29,373 bases of DNA from a virus (IMGVR_UViG_3300046167_000302:1-29373); one strand, 5' to 3'. Shown: positions 7,418 to 14,695, counted from the first letter of the stretch. A program made the numbers and translations. Notes: generated from the letters alone by a model not told the origin.

Positions 7418-7446
7418 TTGATAATTCGTAATAGTTGTTATATTTG
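7418..7446 (+). promoter_or_regulatory. Bacteroidota-type early promoter P1
   Basis: TATATTTG at 7439-7446 matches the TAnnTTTG -7 box of the Bacteroidota primary sigma factor, with TTG at 7418-7420 as a -33 box at 18 bases spacing. The following bases TATACACAA repeat those after the promoter at 13475. It drives the small-gene early region. Confidence 0.75.
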
Positions 7447-7469
7447 TATACACAATTAACACTTAAAAA

Positions 7470-7688
7470 ATGAATAGGACAGAAAAATTAAAGATTTTAT
7501 TAGATATTGAAGAGGCAAAGTTTGTCTTTTATGAAAGATGCAACGACGCAGTATGGTCAAATGCTTGGGGGTTAGGTTCAGAGTTTGAATCTATACGCAA
7601 CAAAAACACGCACAACATAGAGATATGGGAAAAGTGCATAGACAGATTAAACGAACGATTTACTAAACAACTAAAAACACTTAAATAA
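7470..7688 (+). CDS. Early small protein, 72 residues, unknown
   Basis: This is the first gene after early promoter P1, starting 24 bases downstream of its -7 box. The 72-residue product is helical and charged, with several Trp residues (DAVWSNAWGLGS), and contains no motif I recognise. First genes behind strong early promoters in lytic phages often act on the host, but that is only a position-based suggestion here. Confidence 0.6.
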   Translation: MNRTEKLKILLDIEEAKFVFYERCNDAVWSNAWGLGSEFESIRNKNTHNIEIWEKCIDRLNERFTKQLKTLK

Positions 7689-7695
7689 ATAGATT

Positions 7696-7890
7696 ATGAC
7701 ATCAGAAAAAATAATTTCAGAAATAGAAAATGCAATACTCAAAATACGCAGTAGCGAATATGGCATTCCATTACAAGAAGGAAAAGAACTTCGACCTTAT
7801 GAATTTGGTTATGATCAATTTCAAAATCAAGAAATGCTTATTTTAGGAATGGAGCAATCAATAAGAATTATTAAAGAACTAAATAAATAG
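7696..7890 (+). CDS. Early small protein, 64 residues, unknown
   Basis: A 64-residue acidic, helical protein (MTSEKIISEIENAILKIRSS... ending IRIIKELNK). It lies seven bases after the previous gene and uses the same AATAGATTATG start context as the gene at 7894, which suggests a shared translation signal. I cannot assign a family or function. Confidence 0.55.
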   Translation: MTSEKIISEIENAILKIRSSEYGIPLQEGKELRPYEFGYDQFQNQEMLILGMEQSIRIIKELNK

Positions 7891-7893
7891 ATT

Positions 7894-8094
7894 ATGAACC
7901 TTATAGATATGACAAAAGCTTCTTTAGTAAATAAATTGACAAGGTTAGATGTTTCGCTTTTTCGTAAAATCGGACTATTAGAAACAGGCAAGTATAAACA
8001 CGAACCACCAAAGTTTAGAATCACATTAAAGCAAGTTTATGACAAGCTTGACAAAGAAGATATTATTCAATTAATAAATTTAAAAACGAAATAG
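7894..8094 (+). CDS. Early small protein, 66 residues, unknown
   Basis: A 66-residue basic protein with two amphipathic helices (SLVNKLTRLDVSLFRKIGLL and LKQVYDKLDKEDIIQLINL). The sequence has a faint winged-helix-like feel but no diagnostic motif. It starts three bases after the previous stop in the same AATAGATTATG context. Function unknown. Confidence 0.5.
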   Translation: MNLIDMTKASLVNKLTRLDVSLFRKIGLLETGKYKHEPPKFRITLKQVYDKLDKEDIIQLINLKTK

Positions 8095-8096
8095 AT

Positions 8097-8177
8097 ATGA
8101 AAGACACAATACTTGGCGCTTTATGCGTATGCAGCTTAATAGTTATGTTTTATTACACACTTTTAATTTTTGGATAA
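8097..8177 (+). CDS. 26-residue membrane peptide, unknown
   Basis: ATG at 8097 sits in the same AATAGATATG-type context as its neighbours, and the stop abuts the ATG at 8178. The peptide MKDTILGALCVCSLIVMFYY... is almost entirely one hydrophobic helix. It could be a membrane-active early mini-protein or a coupling frame. Being short, the call rests on context and composition only. Confidence 0.4.
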   Translation: MKDTILGALCVCSLIVMFYYTLLIFG

Positions 8178-8450
8178 ATGAGAGGCGAAATAGATATATT
8201 CAACATTGAAGACGATATTGTAGAATTTGGAATACACGATACTTCATTTCGTGTTTGCATAGAACAAGAAACTTATTGGATAGAAGAAGCGGTAAGCTTC
8301 AATAGTTTTACTGATCAAATACAATACGAAGAACATCAAGAAACTACAACTTTTGTAAGAATAGACACTTTAGAATGTGAAGGTATTTTATACTATTCTA
8401 AACAAGATATATGTTCAGAACTTGAACGAATTTTAAACGAAGACAAATAA
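8178..8450 (+). CDS. Early small acidic protein, 90 residues, unknown
   Basis: A 90-residue, very acidic protein (DIFNIEDDIVEFGIHD..., ending SELERILNEDK) that begins directly after the preceding stop. A net negative charge and small size are seen in many phage host-takeover and DNA-mimic proteins, but the sequence shows no specific match and no function is claimed. Predicted strands alternate with a final helix. Confidence 0.55.
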   Translation: MRGEIDIFNIEDDIVEFGIHDTSFRVCIEQETYWIEEAVSFNSFTDQIQYEEHQETTTFVRIDTLECEGILYYSKQDICSELERILNEDK

Positions 8451-8451
8451 T

Positions 8452-8697
8452 ATGATAGAACCTTTTAAACTTGAATTTTGGGACAATTTTAACGATAGTC
8501 TATATTTTGATTACTTACTAAAACGTGAAGAAATGTTAAACACTTATAGAATTACTTACAAGACTTACAAAGGAAGCGACACAAGCGCACCTGTAAGCTA
8601 TGCAATTAAATACATAAAGGCATACAATAGACACGACGCAATAAACGCTTTTAACTTGTGGAAAGGCTTAATAATTAAAGTAGAAATATGCGACTAA
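8452..8697 (+). CDS. Early small protein, 81 residues, unknown
   Basis: An 81-residue protein starting one base after the previous stop. It contains an aromatic N-terminus (FKLEFWDNFNDSLYFDYLL) and a central YRITYKTYKGSDTSAPVSYA stretch, followed by an Ala/Asn helix (NRHDAINAFNLWKG). The latter half resembles small alpha/beta domains found in many phage proteins of unknown role. No family assigned. Confidence 0.55.
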   Translation: MIEPFKLEFWDNFNDSLYFDYLLKREEMLNTYRITYKTYKGSDTSAPVSYAIKYIKAYNRHDAINAFNLWKGLIIKVEICD

Positions 8698-8750
8698 TAG
8701 AAATAATTTACTGCGCAGTTATAACTTGGATATATGGAGGACTTGATTAA
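8688..8750 (+). CDS. 20-residue hydrophobic peptide, possible coupling frame
   Basis: ATG 8688 overlaps the end of the previous gene by ten bases, and the TAA at 8748 lies inside the next gene. The peptide MRLIEIIYCAVITWIYGGLD is hydrophobic. It is too short for firm support; it may be a mini-protein or may only carry ribosomes to the start at 8734. Confidence 0.25.
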   Translation: MRLIEIIYCAVITWIYGGLD

Positions 8751-9102
8751 ACAGGTGATAGAAAAAGACGGACTTGCCAGTAAAGAACGTTTTTCACCTT
8801 TAATAAACAAACGTATGTATATGTATACGATAATGCGTAAACACGGAATGAACTTTCAAAAGATAGGTTCGTTTTTTAATAGGAATCACGCTACGATCAT
8901 ACACGGCATAAAACGTTACAACGACTTAACAAAGTCTAAAGACGCAATGCTAAAAGTAGACACAGAAGAATACGAACAAATATTCGGTGAAATACCTGTA
9001 CCAAAAGAACGTTACAATTTAGAAAAAGACGTAAGAAAAGCTACTACGATCACAGATTTAAACATAATAAAAAGAAGGTTAAACAATAATATGTACGAAT
9101 GA
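8734..9102 (+). CDS. DnaA domain-IV-like DNA-binding protein
   Basis: In this 122-residue protein, residues about 18-72 match the C-terminal DNA-binding domain of DnaA: an arginine/lysine-rich first helix (NKRMYMYTIMRKHG), then IGSFFNRNHATIIHGIKRY, equivalent to the DnaA signature around RDHTTVLHA. The AAA+ domain is absent. DnaA domain IV binds 9-base DnaA boxes at origins, so this protein may mark the phage origin or redirect host initiation. A consensus box, TTATTCACA, occurs in the intergenic gap at 15160. It overlaps the nuclease gene by four bases. Confidence 0.8.
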   Translation: MEDLIKQVIEKDGLASKERFSPLINKRMYMYTIMRKHGMNFQKIGSFFNRNHATIIHGIKRYNDLTKSKDAMLKVDTEEYEQIFGEIPVPKERYNLEKDVRKATTITDLNIIKRRLNNNMYE

Positions 9103-9464
9103 CACGACAAGAAAAACACGGAATAAGAGACATTTACTTTAGTCAATGGATTCGTAGAAGTCTACCAGATAGCAGCACAGGCTTTAGCGTTAGCGACATA
9201 GACTTTATGCTATGGAATTGGAAGACAAAAAGCTTCGCACTTTTAGAAATTAAATGCAGAAATGTAGAACCAAGTGTAGGACAATACAAGATGATCAAAA
9301 ACGTTCACAGGTGGATTAAAAAAGGTTTAGACGATAACTGGAAGTATTACGGTTATAATCTAATAACCTTTGAAGGTGACACTTTCGAAAATGGCAGAGT
9401 ATATTTAAACAAAAAAGAAATAACAGAAAAAGAACTTATAAAATTTTTGAGTTTAGAATTTTAA
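9099..9464 (+). CDS. PD-(D/E)XK-type nuclease candidate
   Basis: A 121-residue protein with the core of the restriction-endonuclease-like fold: VSDIDFMLWNWKTKSFALLEIKCR, where Asp of SDID and the E-x-K of LEIKC would form the metal site, and a Gln (SVGQYKM) in the following helix. The family includes Holliday-junction resolvases, VRR-NUC and repair nucleases. Its position between a DnaA-like protein and a DnaD-like protein suggests a replication or recombination role. Which substrate it cuts is not visible. Confidence 0.65.
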   Translation: MTRQEKHGIRDIYFSQWIRRSLPDSSTGFSVSDIDFMLWNWKTKSFALLEIKCRNVEPSVGQYKMIKNVHRWIKKGLDDNWKYYGYNLITFEGDTFENGRVYLNKKEITEKELIKFLSLEF

Positions 9465-9473
9465 TTATATTTG
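9446..9473 (+). promoter_or_regulatory. Bacteroidota-type promoter P2
   Basis: TATATTTG at 9466-9473 is a full TAnnTTTG -7 box. TTTG at 9446-9449 is a possible -33 box, spaced 16 bases away, which is slightly short. Transcription should start near 9479, just before the GGTAGGA stem of the leader RNA. Confidence 0.7.
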
Positions 9474-9478
9474 TAATG

Positions 9479-9555
9479 TTGGTAGGACAATCGAATTTTT
9501 TAAGTGTTGCGTTAGTAAGTGTTCCTACCCACCGAAAGCGCGGCACTTTTTTTTT
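9479..9555 (+). ncRNA. Structured leader or small RNA with interleaved stems
   Basis: A roughly 77-base transcript is predicted from promoter P2. GGTAGGA (9481-9487) pairs with TCCTACC (9523-9529). AAGTGTTGCG (9502-9511) pairs with CGCGGCACTT (9539-9548), using two G-U pairs. Nine T follow (9547-9555). The two stems interleave, so they either form a pseudoknot or compete. A second copy of TAAGTGTT (9516-9523) can also pair with the same 3' strand. The T-run makes the second stem terminator-like. This fits a small RNA with its own terminator, or an attenuator ahead of the gene at 9566. I know no family match. Confidence 0.5.
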
Positions 9556-9565
9556 ACAATAATTT

Positions 9566-10138
9566 ATGGCAGACAATAAGAAAAGCTTTTTACTTTACTG
9601 CGACTTACTGCATACGGTAAAGAAGTTAAACGATGAACAAGCTGGTAAGTTGTTTAAGCACGTTTTAGAGTACGTAAACGACTTAAACCCAGAAACCGAA
9701 GACATAATAACAGACTTATGTTTTGAACCTATAAAACAAAGTCTAAAGCGTGACTTACGTAAATACGAATCTACTTGTAAAAAAAGAAGTGAAGCTGGTA
9801 AAAAAGGAATGGCTAAACGTTGGGCAAAAGATAACAAAGAGAACAAGTGTTATAAACCTATAACAAACATAACTGATAGAGATAGTGATAAAGATAATGA
9901 TAAAGAAAAAGATATATATAGGCGCTTTGCGCATTTGTCTATGACTGTTTCAGAGTTTAACAAGTTAGAAGCTGACTACGAAAAGAAGACAATTGATTCG
10001 TGTTTAGATAGCATAGAGAACTTTAAAAACAATAAGAAATACAAATCGTTATATTTGACTTGCAAGAATTGGTTGAAGAAGGAACAAACAAAACACGAAC
10101 TAAAAACACTTAATAAATTTAAAGCACCGTGGGAATAG
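9566..10138 (+). CDS. Replication protein, DUF6291 N-terminus with DnaD-like C-terminus
   Basis: This is a 190-residue protein. Residues 1-70 (KKSFLLYCDLLHTVKKLNDE, AGKLFKHVLEYVNDLNPET, EPIKQSLKRDLRKYE) match my memory of DUF6291, a domain at the N-terminus of phage replication proteins. A basic linker with KKRSEAGKKGMAKRWAK follows. Residues about 125-175 (MTVSEFNKLEADYEKKTIDS, then YKSLYLTCKNWLKKE) have the DnaD/replisome-organiser C-terminal pattern. Together these suggest an origin-binding or helicase-loading factor. The helicase-like gene follows with a ten-base overlap. It sits behind the structured leader at 9479-9555. Confidence 0.7.
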   Translation: MADNKKSFLLYCDLLHTVKKLNDEQAGKLFKHVLEYVNDLNPETEDIITDLCFEPIKQSLKRDLRKYESTCKKRSEAGKKGMAKRWAKDNKENKCYKPITNITDRDSDKDNDKEKDIYRRFAHLSMTVSEFNKLEADYEKKTIDSCLDSIENFKNNKKYKSLYLTCKNWLKKEQTKHELKTLNKFKAPWE

Positions 10139-11031
10139 AAGGTTATAAGGTAACAGAAACAGGCGACATAATAGACAAAATATTTAAGCATAGAGATAAC
10201 TACAATCAAAAAGGTAAGTATTTAGGTTGGAAAGGTTTAGACGAATTCTACAGTATGCAATTAGGTAACTGCACAGATTGGACAGGTTTCCCAATGTCGG
10301 GAAAAACACAAGTGCTTATGGAATGCTTATTAAACACAAGTAAGTTTTATGGTTGGAAACATTTAGTTTACTTTCCAGACGTAGGCAACAACGTAGAAAT
10401 AGTTGCAGACTTAATACACAAGCTTACAGGTAAAAGCTTCAATCCGTTAGAAAACAATGTGATCAAAGACAGAGAAATCACAAATAGTTTAGATTGGATA
10501 TTTGAACACTTTCATATACTAACAAAGAAAGACGTAAAAGCTAAAATGACACCGTTCCAATTTTATGACTATGCAGTAGAACTTAAACAAAAACACGGAT
10601 TACAAACTGCAAGTATAGATAGTTGGAAAGACTTAAGCCACCCATACCACGACTATGGAGGTTACGCACAATATTTAGAAGTAGTGCTACCGTATAGAAA
10701 TCAAATAGCTGAAGACAACGAACTACACTTACACACGATTATACACCCAAAGCTTACAGAAAAGATAAACGGTAAACGTAGTGTTCCTTCACCGTATGAC
10801 TTAAAAGGTGGTTCTGAATGGTTTAATAGTGGCAAGTGTATGATAACTGTACACCGTGAAGATTTAAGCTACAACCAAGCAACAATAAACTTTAACAAGA
10901 TTAAGCCACGTTCTGCTGGTAAGATAGGTCAATTAATTTTGTGGTTCGATAAAGAAAAGTTTTTATATTATGAGCAAGACAATCCAGCACCAAATGTTTA
11001 CATAAGAAAATTTGCACAAGAAAATGAATAG
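10129..11031 (+). CDS. DnaB-like helicase/RecA-fold ATPase
   Basis: A 300-residue protein starting at GTG inside the end of the previous gene. Residues about 53-61 form a Walker A loop (GFPMSGKTQ). A Walker B-like strand follows around TASIDSWKDL, and later Gly-rich and Arg-containing segments (YDLKGGSEWFNSGKC) resemble the DnaB/twinkle C-terminal ATPase domain. It has no primase domain, so either the host supplies primase or the protein works with host DnaG. As a RecA-fold motor next to a DnaD-like protein, replicative helicase is the most likely role. Confidence 0.75.
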   Translation: MGIEGYKVTETGDIIDKIFKHRDNYNQKGKYLGWKGLDEFYSMQLGNCTDWTGFPMSGKTQVLMECLLNTSKFYGWKHLVYFPDVGNNVEIVADLIHKLTGKSFNPLENNVIKDREITNSLDWIFEHFHILTKKDVKAKMTPFQFYDYAVELKQKHGLQTASIDSWKDLSHPYHDYGGYAQYLEVVLPYRNQIAEDNELHLHTIIHPKLTEKINGKRSVPSPYDLKGGSEWFNSGKCMITVHREDLSYNQATINFNKIKPRSAGKIGQLILWFDKEKFLYYEQDNPAPNVYIRKFAQENE

Positions 11032-11317
11032 TTTAGAAATACTTAAAGCCAAGATCAACTTAAAAACTACATTGATAAAGTTTAAGTCAAGTCTTGAAGA
11101 ACTACGTGAAAAACACGAAGACAGAACAGATTTAATAAATTCTATGCAAGAAAGTGCAAACGACATAGAACACTTCCACAACGTTTTTTTACAGTTTGAA
11201 GACGAATACTATTTAGAATGTAAAGCGAACCTACGTAACCAAATTATAATAGCACAACATAAACACGAAATAGACAAGCTAAAAGAAATTATAAACGATG
11301 CTAAATTAGAATTATGA
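11024..11317 (+). CDS. Coiled-coil protein, 97 residues, unknown
   Basis: I take ATG 11024 as the start; a TTG at 11012 would add four residues. The 97-residue product is almost wholly helical and charged (LEILKAKINLKTTLIKFKSS, LEELREKHEDRTDLINSMQE) and probably forms a coiled coil. It overlaps the ATPase stop by eight bases and the following gene by four, so it is co-translated with replication genes. An accessory or regulatory subunit is possible but unproven. Confidence 0.6.
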   Translation: MNSLEILKAKINLKTTLIKFKSSLEELREKHEDRTDLINSMQESANDIEHFHNVFLQFEDEYYLECKANLRNQIIIAQHKHEIDKLKEIINDAKLEL

Positions 11318-11691
11318 ATGTTATTTACTATGACATTCCTGAAACAGTAAAAGTTAGAAAACACGAAGTAGATATAGAAGCTTTAAAAAGAACATTAAGC
11401 AAAAGAAATATATCTATAAAAAAAATAAGCGAAATGTTAGGAGTAAAAAAAACACTTGTTGAACATTGGTTTAGAAAAGACAGCTGCTTTAGCATACCAA
11501 ACGCAGAATATTGGTTGGAATTAAAAAAAATATTACAAATTGATACGGATAAATTTGACAGCAGCATTATGGAATTTGAAGAAAAAATAAGCGTACACGA
11601 ACAAAGCAATAGAGTATATAATATTAATGGGATTGCGCCAACTATAACAAGCACAAGCGCAGACATAAGAATAATAAACTTAGAATTATGA
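11314..11691 (+). CDS. HTH protein paired with the cytosine methylase
   Basis: This is a 125-residue protein. Residues about 15-65 contain a helix-turn-helix (ISIKKISEMLGVKKTLVEHW). Residues about 100-118 read RVYNINGIAPTITSTSAD, a segment like the V-Y-x-x-x-G-x-x-P-T-x-T stretch I recall from the termini of C5-methylases and of HTH proteins attached to them. It overlaps the methylase gene by four bases. It may help the methylase choose or bind DNA, or regulate its expression. The pairing is visible; the role is inferred. Confidence 0.6.
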   Translation: MNVIYYDIPETVKVRKHEVDIEALKRTLSKRNISIKKISEMLGVKKTLVEHWFRKDSCFSIPNAEYWLELKKILQIDTDKFDSSIMEFEEKISVHEQSNRVYNINGIAPTITSTSADIRIINLEL

Positions 11692-12788
11692 TAAAGGTAG
11701 GTAGTGATTTTAGTGGAGTAGGTGCATTCAATCAAGCATTAATGCGTTTGGGTATTGAATACGATGAGGTTTTCGCTTGTGATATGGACAAGTATGCAAG
11801 AGAAACATTCATACATAATTACGGAGAACCTAAATACTATCCAAAAGATGTTTACGAAAGAGAAATACCAAAAGAAAGTTTAGATATTTATATGACTTCT
11901 CCACCTTGCCAGGCATTTAGTTTAGCTGGAAAGAGATTAGGCAAAGACGATAAAAGAGGCGTATTATTTTTTAATAGCCACGAATTTATAAAGAAGAACA
12001 AACCAAGATACTTTATCTTTGAAAATGTTAAAGGTCTATTGTCAGACGACAACGGAAACACTTTTAAAGAGTGGGTAAATATGTTAGGAGGTAAAAGCGT
12101 AAACGGTTTGCCTGTATTGTTTGCTTATGAAGATAGCGTACCTTATCACATTTACTATAAAGTAATGAACGCAAAAAAACACGGAGTGCCACAGAATAGA
12201 GAAAGAGTTTTCATTGTTGGTATTCGTGATGATCAGGACAATCATTTTAGGTGGGCAAAAGAAGAACACTTAACTAAAATATTAAAGGATGTGTTGCAGA
12301 ATGAGTTTGATGAAAAGTATTTACAATCAGAAAAGGCTGTTAAATATTTATTAAGACACCAAGCAAATAAAGATATTTTAGCAAAAGATAACCCAGAAGC
12401 AAGTTCTTGCATTCCTGCATCTTATTATAAGAAACCAAGAGATGTTCAATATATTAATTTAGATAAATATTATATAAGTAAAACATCAGTCGAAAAACTT
12501 ATTGATTACGATAAAAGACAAAAACAAAAAGGTAACGGTTTTGGAGTAAATTTTCATAATGTTAATGGTGTAATGTCGTCTTTAAAAGTAGGTGGCGGAG
12601 GTTGCGATGACTTAATAAAAAAAAATAACCATAAAATAAGAAGATTAACGCCAAGAGAATGCTTTCGACTAATGGACTTTCCTGATACGTTTACTTGGAC
12701 TTGTTCAGATACACAAGCTTACAAACAGGCTGGGAATAGTATAGTAGTACGATGTTTAGAATTAATAATAAAACAATTTAAGTTATGA
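11688..12788 (+). CDS. DNA (cytosine-5) methyltransferase, Dcm family
   Basis: A full-length 366-residue C5-methylase that transfers a methyl group from S-adenosylmethionine to cytosine in DNA. Motifs appear in order: I (DFSGVGAF, residues 6-13), IV with the catalytic Cys (SPPCQAFS, about 70-77), VI (FENVKG, about 111), VIII (QNRERVFIVG, about 169), IX (RRLTPRECFRLMDFPD, about 319-334) and X (AYKQAGNSIVV, about 345). The target-recognition region is about 200-315; its specificity cannot be read. Likely use: protecting phage DNA from host restriction. No matching endonuclease is adjacent. Confidence 0.95.
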   Translation: MIKVGSDFSGVGAFNQALMRLGIEYDEVFACDMDKYARETFIHNYGEPKYYPKDVYEREIPKESLDIYMTSPPCQAFSLAGKRLGKDDKRGVLFFNSHEFIKKNKPRYFIFENVKGLLSDDNGNTFKEWVNMLGGKSVNGLPVLFAYEDSVPYHIYYKVMNAKKHGVPQNRERVFIVGIRDDQDNHFRWAKEEHLTKILKDVLQNEFDEKYLQSEKAVKYLLRHQANKDILAKDNPEASSCIPASYYKKPRDVQYINLDKYYISKTSVEKLIDYDKRQKQKGNGFGVNFHNVNGVMSSLKVGGGGCDDLIKKNNHKIRRLTPRECFRLMDFPDTFTWTCSDTQAYKQAGNSIVVRCLELIIKQFKL

Positions 12789-12949
12789 AATGCCCACAAT
12801 GCACACAACTAATAAAATGGCAAGAACAACACGAATACGAAGATTTTAATTTAGAAGGCGAAGGCATAATAAATGTACACTTTTGCACTAACATAAATTG
12901 CAACGTAGAAGAAGTTTACATATTTCAAAAAGACGATGCCACGTTGTAA
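12785..12949 (+). CDS. Ogr/Delta-like zinc-finger protein, 54 residues
   Basis: A short gene overlapping the methylase stop (ATGA). The product has Cys3-x2-Cys6 and Cys34-x4-Cys39. The second pair lies in HFCTNINCNVEEVYIF, close to the C-x-N-I-N-C...F signature of the P2 Ogr/Delta late activators. The central spacer (27 residues between Cys pairs) is about five longer than in Ogr as I recall it. Ogr proteins bind near -55 of late promoters and contact RNA polymerase. Here it could be a late activator or a generic zinc ribbon. It overlaps NinG by 14 bases. Confidence 0.6.
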   Translation: MKCPQCTQLIKWQEQHEYEDFNLEGEGIINVHFCTNINCNVEEVYIFQKDDATL

Positions 12950-13469
12950 ACATTGCAAAGAAAAATACGAAGCAAAGCACTTCAATCAAAAATACTGCTT
13001 TAAGTCTGAATGCGTTAAAGTATGGGTAGAGACTGCAAAGGTCAAGAATTGGAAGAAAGAAAAGAAGCAATTGAAAGAAGAACTTGAAACGGTGCAAAGC
13101 TTAACTAAAAAAGCACAGACTTATTTTAACGCATATATAAGAGCAAGAGACGAAGCGAAAGGTTATCCGTGTATTTCTTGCGGTAAGCCACTACGCAAAG
13201 GAAATATAGATGCAGGTCACTATTTTTCTGCAGGTGGTCACAATGCAGTCAGATTTTCAGAACTAAACGTACACGCACAATGTAGTAGACCTTGCAACAA
13301 AGATAAAAGTGGTGATCTATTGAATTATCAAATTGGTATAGAAAAACGAATAGGAGGCGAAGAACTGTTTAAGCTACACGAAGAAGCACACAAAACACGA
13401 AAGTATACACGTGAAGAATTAAAAGACATTATAGAATTGTATAAACAAAAGGTAAAACATATACAATAA
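12936..13469 (+). CDS. ninG: NinG/Rap recombination endonuclease
   Basis: This 177-residue protein matches the lambda NinG (Rap) family. It has an N-terminal zinc ribbon (CKHCKEKYEAKHFNQKYC), a basic helical linker (residues about 35-60), then an HNH-like nuclease region with CISCGKPL, DAGHYFSAGGHNAVRF, NVHAQCSRPCNKDKSGD. Rap cuts branched recombination intermediates such as Holliday junctions and D-loops. It lies just upstream of ERF and exonuclease genes and completes a Red-like recombination set. Length is close to the lambda protein (about 200). Confidence 0.9.
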   Translation: MPRCKHCKEKYEAKHFNQKYCFKSECVKVWVETAKVKNWKKEKKQLKEELETVQSLTKKAQTYFNAYIRARDEAKGYPCISCGKPLRKGNIDAGHYFSAGGHNAVRFSELNVHAQCSRPCNKDKSGDLLNYQIGIEKRIGGEELFKLHEEAHKTRKYTREELKDIIELYKQKVKHIQ

Positions 13470-13474
13470 ATCAC

Positions 13475-13482
13475 TATATTTG
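13475..13482 (+). promoter_or_regulatory. Bacteroidota-type promoter P3 (recombination operon)
   Basis: TATATTTG at 13475-13482 is a TAnnTTTG -7 box, 30 bases before the ERF start. It shares TATATTTGTATACACAA with P1 and an AAATCACTAyATTTGT context with the 15215 promoter. No clear -33 TTG box is seen at the expected distance. Confidence 0.65.
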
Positions 13483-13511
13483 TATACACAAACACTTAAT
13501 ATATTTACATT

Positions 13512-14036
13512 ATGAAACACTTATTTAAAGCACTTGCAGCTTTTCAGCAAGAAGTAAAGCCTATATTCAAAGGCACAAAAGGTTACGGTTATTCGTATGC
13601 AGACTTGCCTACAATCTTCGACAAGATTAATCCGTTATTAGAAAAACACGGATTAGGATTCACACAACTAATTAACACACACGAAGAAGACAACTACTTA
13701 AACACTATTATCTTCCACGTAGAAAGCGGTGAAACGTTAGAAAGCAATACACTTATACCACAAGCAACACTAAAAGGTATGAACGACTATCAAAGTTTTG
13801 GTAGTGGTGTAACCTACTTCAGACGTTACGCACTATCTTCTGCGCTTGGTTTAGTAACAGACAAAGACACAGACGCAGCTGGTGAGCAAGTAAAAGTAGT
13901 TAAGAAAGAAAAGTTAAACACTAAACGTTTTGCAGACGCACTTATCGCAGTACAAGAAGGCAAGATTACGAAAGACAAACTAATAGAAAAGTTTGCACTA
14001 ACTAACGTTCAATCTAAAGCACTTGAGTTATGTTGA
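13512..14036 (+). CDS. erf: ERF-family single-strand annealing protein
   Basis: A 174-residue recombinase of the ERF superfamily. Typical segments are LFKALAAFQQEVKPIFKG, YSYADLPTIFDKINPLLEKH, SGETLESNTLIP and GSGVTYFRRYALSSALGLVT, the last being the most diagnostic. ERF proteins anneal complementary single strands and help circularise or repair phage DNA. A short C-terminal region after about residue 125 is variable. Its stop overlaps the exonuclease start, as in many annealase-exonuclease pairs. Confidence 0.92.
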   Translation: MKHLFKALAAFQQEVKPIFKGTKGYGYSYADLPTIFDKINPLLEKHGLGFTQLINTHEEDNYLNTIIFHVESGETLESNTLIPQATLKGMNDYQSFGSGVTYFRRYALSSALGLVTDKDTDAAGEQVKVVKKEKLNTKRFADALIAVQEGKITKDKLIEKFALTNVQSKALELC

Positions 14037-14695
14037 AGATTCGCTGCTCTTCCATTGGTAAAATAATGACCAATTCACGAAGTAAAACAGAAACCTTAAG
14101 TAAGACCTGTAAGACATATTTACAAGAACTTGCAATAGAAGAAATGTACGGTAAGCGTAAAGAGTTTTCAAGTAGGTACACAGACAAAGGTAACGCAGTA
14201 GAAGACGAAGGTATAAAGTTATGTGAAAGCGTTTTAGACTTGGGCTTTATGTATAAAAACGAAGAACACTTTGAAAACGACTACTTAACAGGAACGCCAG
14301 ACGTAAACACGGACATAATATTAGATGTCAAATCAAGTTGGGACGCTACAACGTTTCCTTTCTTTGCTGAAGACATACCGAACAAAGACTACTACTATCA
14401 ACTACAAGGCTATATGGCTTTAACAGGTAAGCGCAAATCTTACTTATGTTATTGCTTGATCAATACGCCAGAACTTATGGTAGAAGACGAAGTAAGACGT
14501 GCGCATTGGAAAGAACATTTAATAGATGAAAACGAAGAACTGCGTAACCACGTTGAAGCGCAACACAACTTCGACAACATACCAGCAGAAAGACGAATAA
14601 AAACGTTTGAAATAAAGTATGACAAAGACGTAGTAAAAGCAATCTACGACAGAGTAAAAGAATGTCGTGAATATTACAAAACACTAATCGAATGA
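14030..14695 (+). CDS. YqaJ/lambda-exonuclease-type recombination nuclease
   Basis: A 221-residue PD-(D/E)XK exonuclease. Visible active-site order: CSSIGKIM (N-terminal), KGNAVEDEGI (Glu), LTGTPDV (Asp), IILDVKSSW (D-x-K) and YYYQLQGYM (Gln and Tyr of motif IV). These enzymes resect double-strand ends to give single strands for the annealase encoded just upstream. The overlap of seven bases with erf suggests balanced synthesis. Confidence 0.9.
   Translation: MLKIRCSSIGKIMTNSRSKTETLSKTCKTYLQELAIEEMYGKRKEFSSRYTDKGNAVEDEGIKLCESVLDLGFMYKNEEHFENDYLTGTPDVNTDIILDVKSSWDATTFPFFAEDIPNKDYYYQLQGYMALTGKRKSYLCYCLINTPELMVEDEVRRAHWKEHLIDENEELRNHVEAQHNFDNIPAERRIKTFEIKYDKDVVKAIYDRVKECREYYKTLIE

Noticed and set aside
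11320-11333. GTTATT-N4-ATG inside the HTH gene, resembling the late motif
   Set aside because: The spacing is four, not five, the ATG is out of the gene's frame, and no ACA box or operon start is present.
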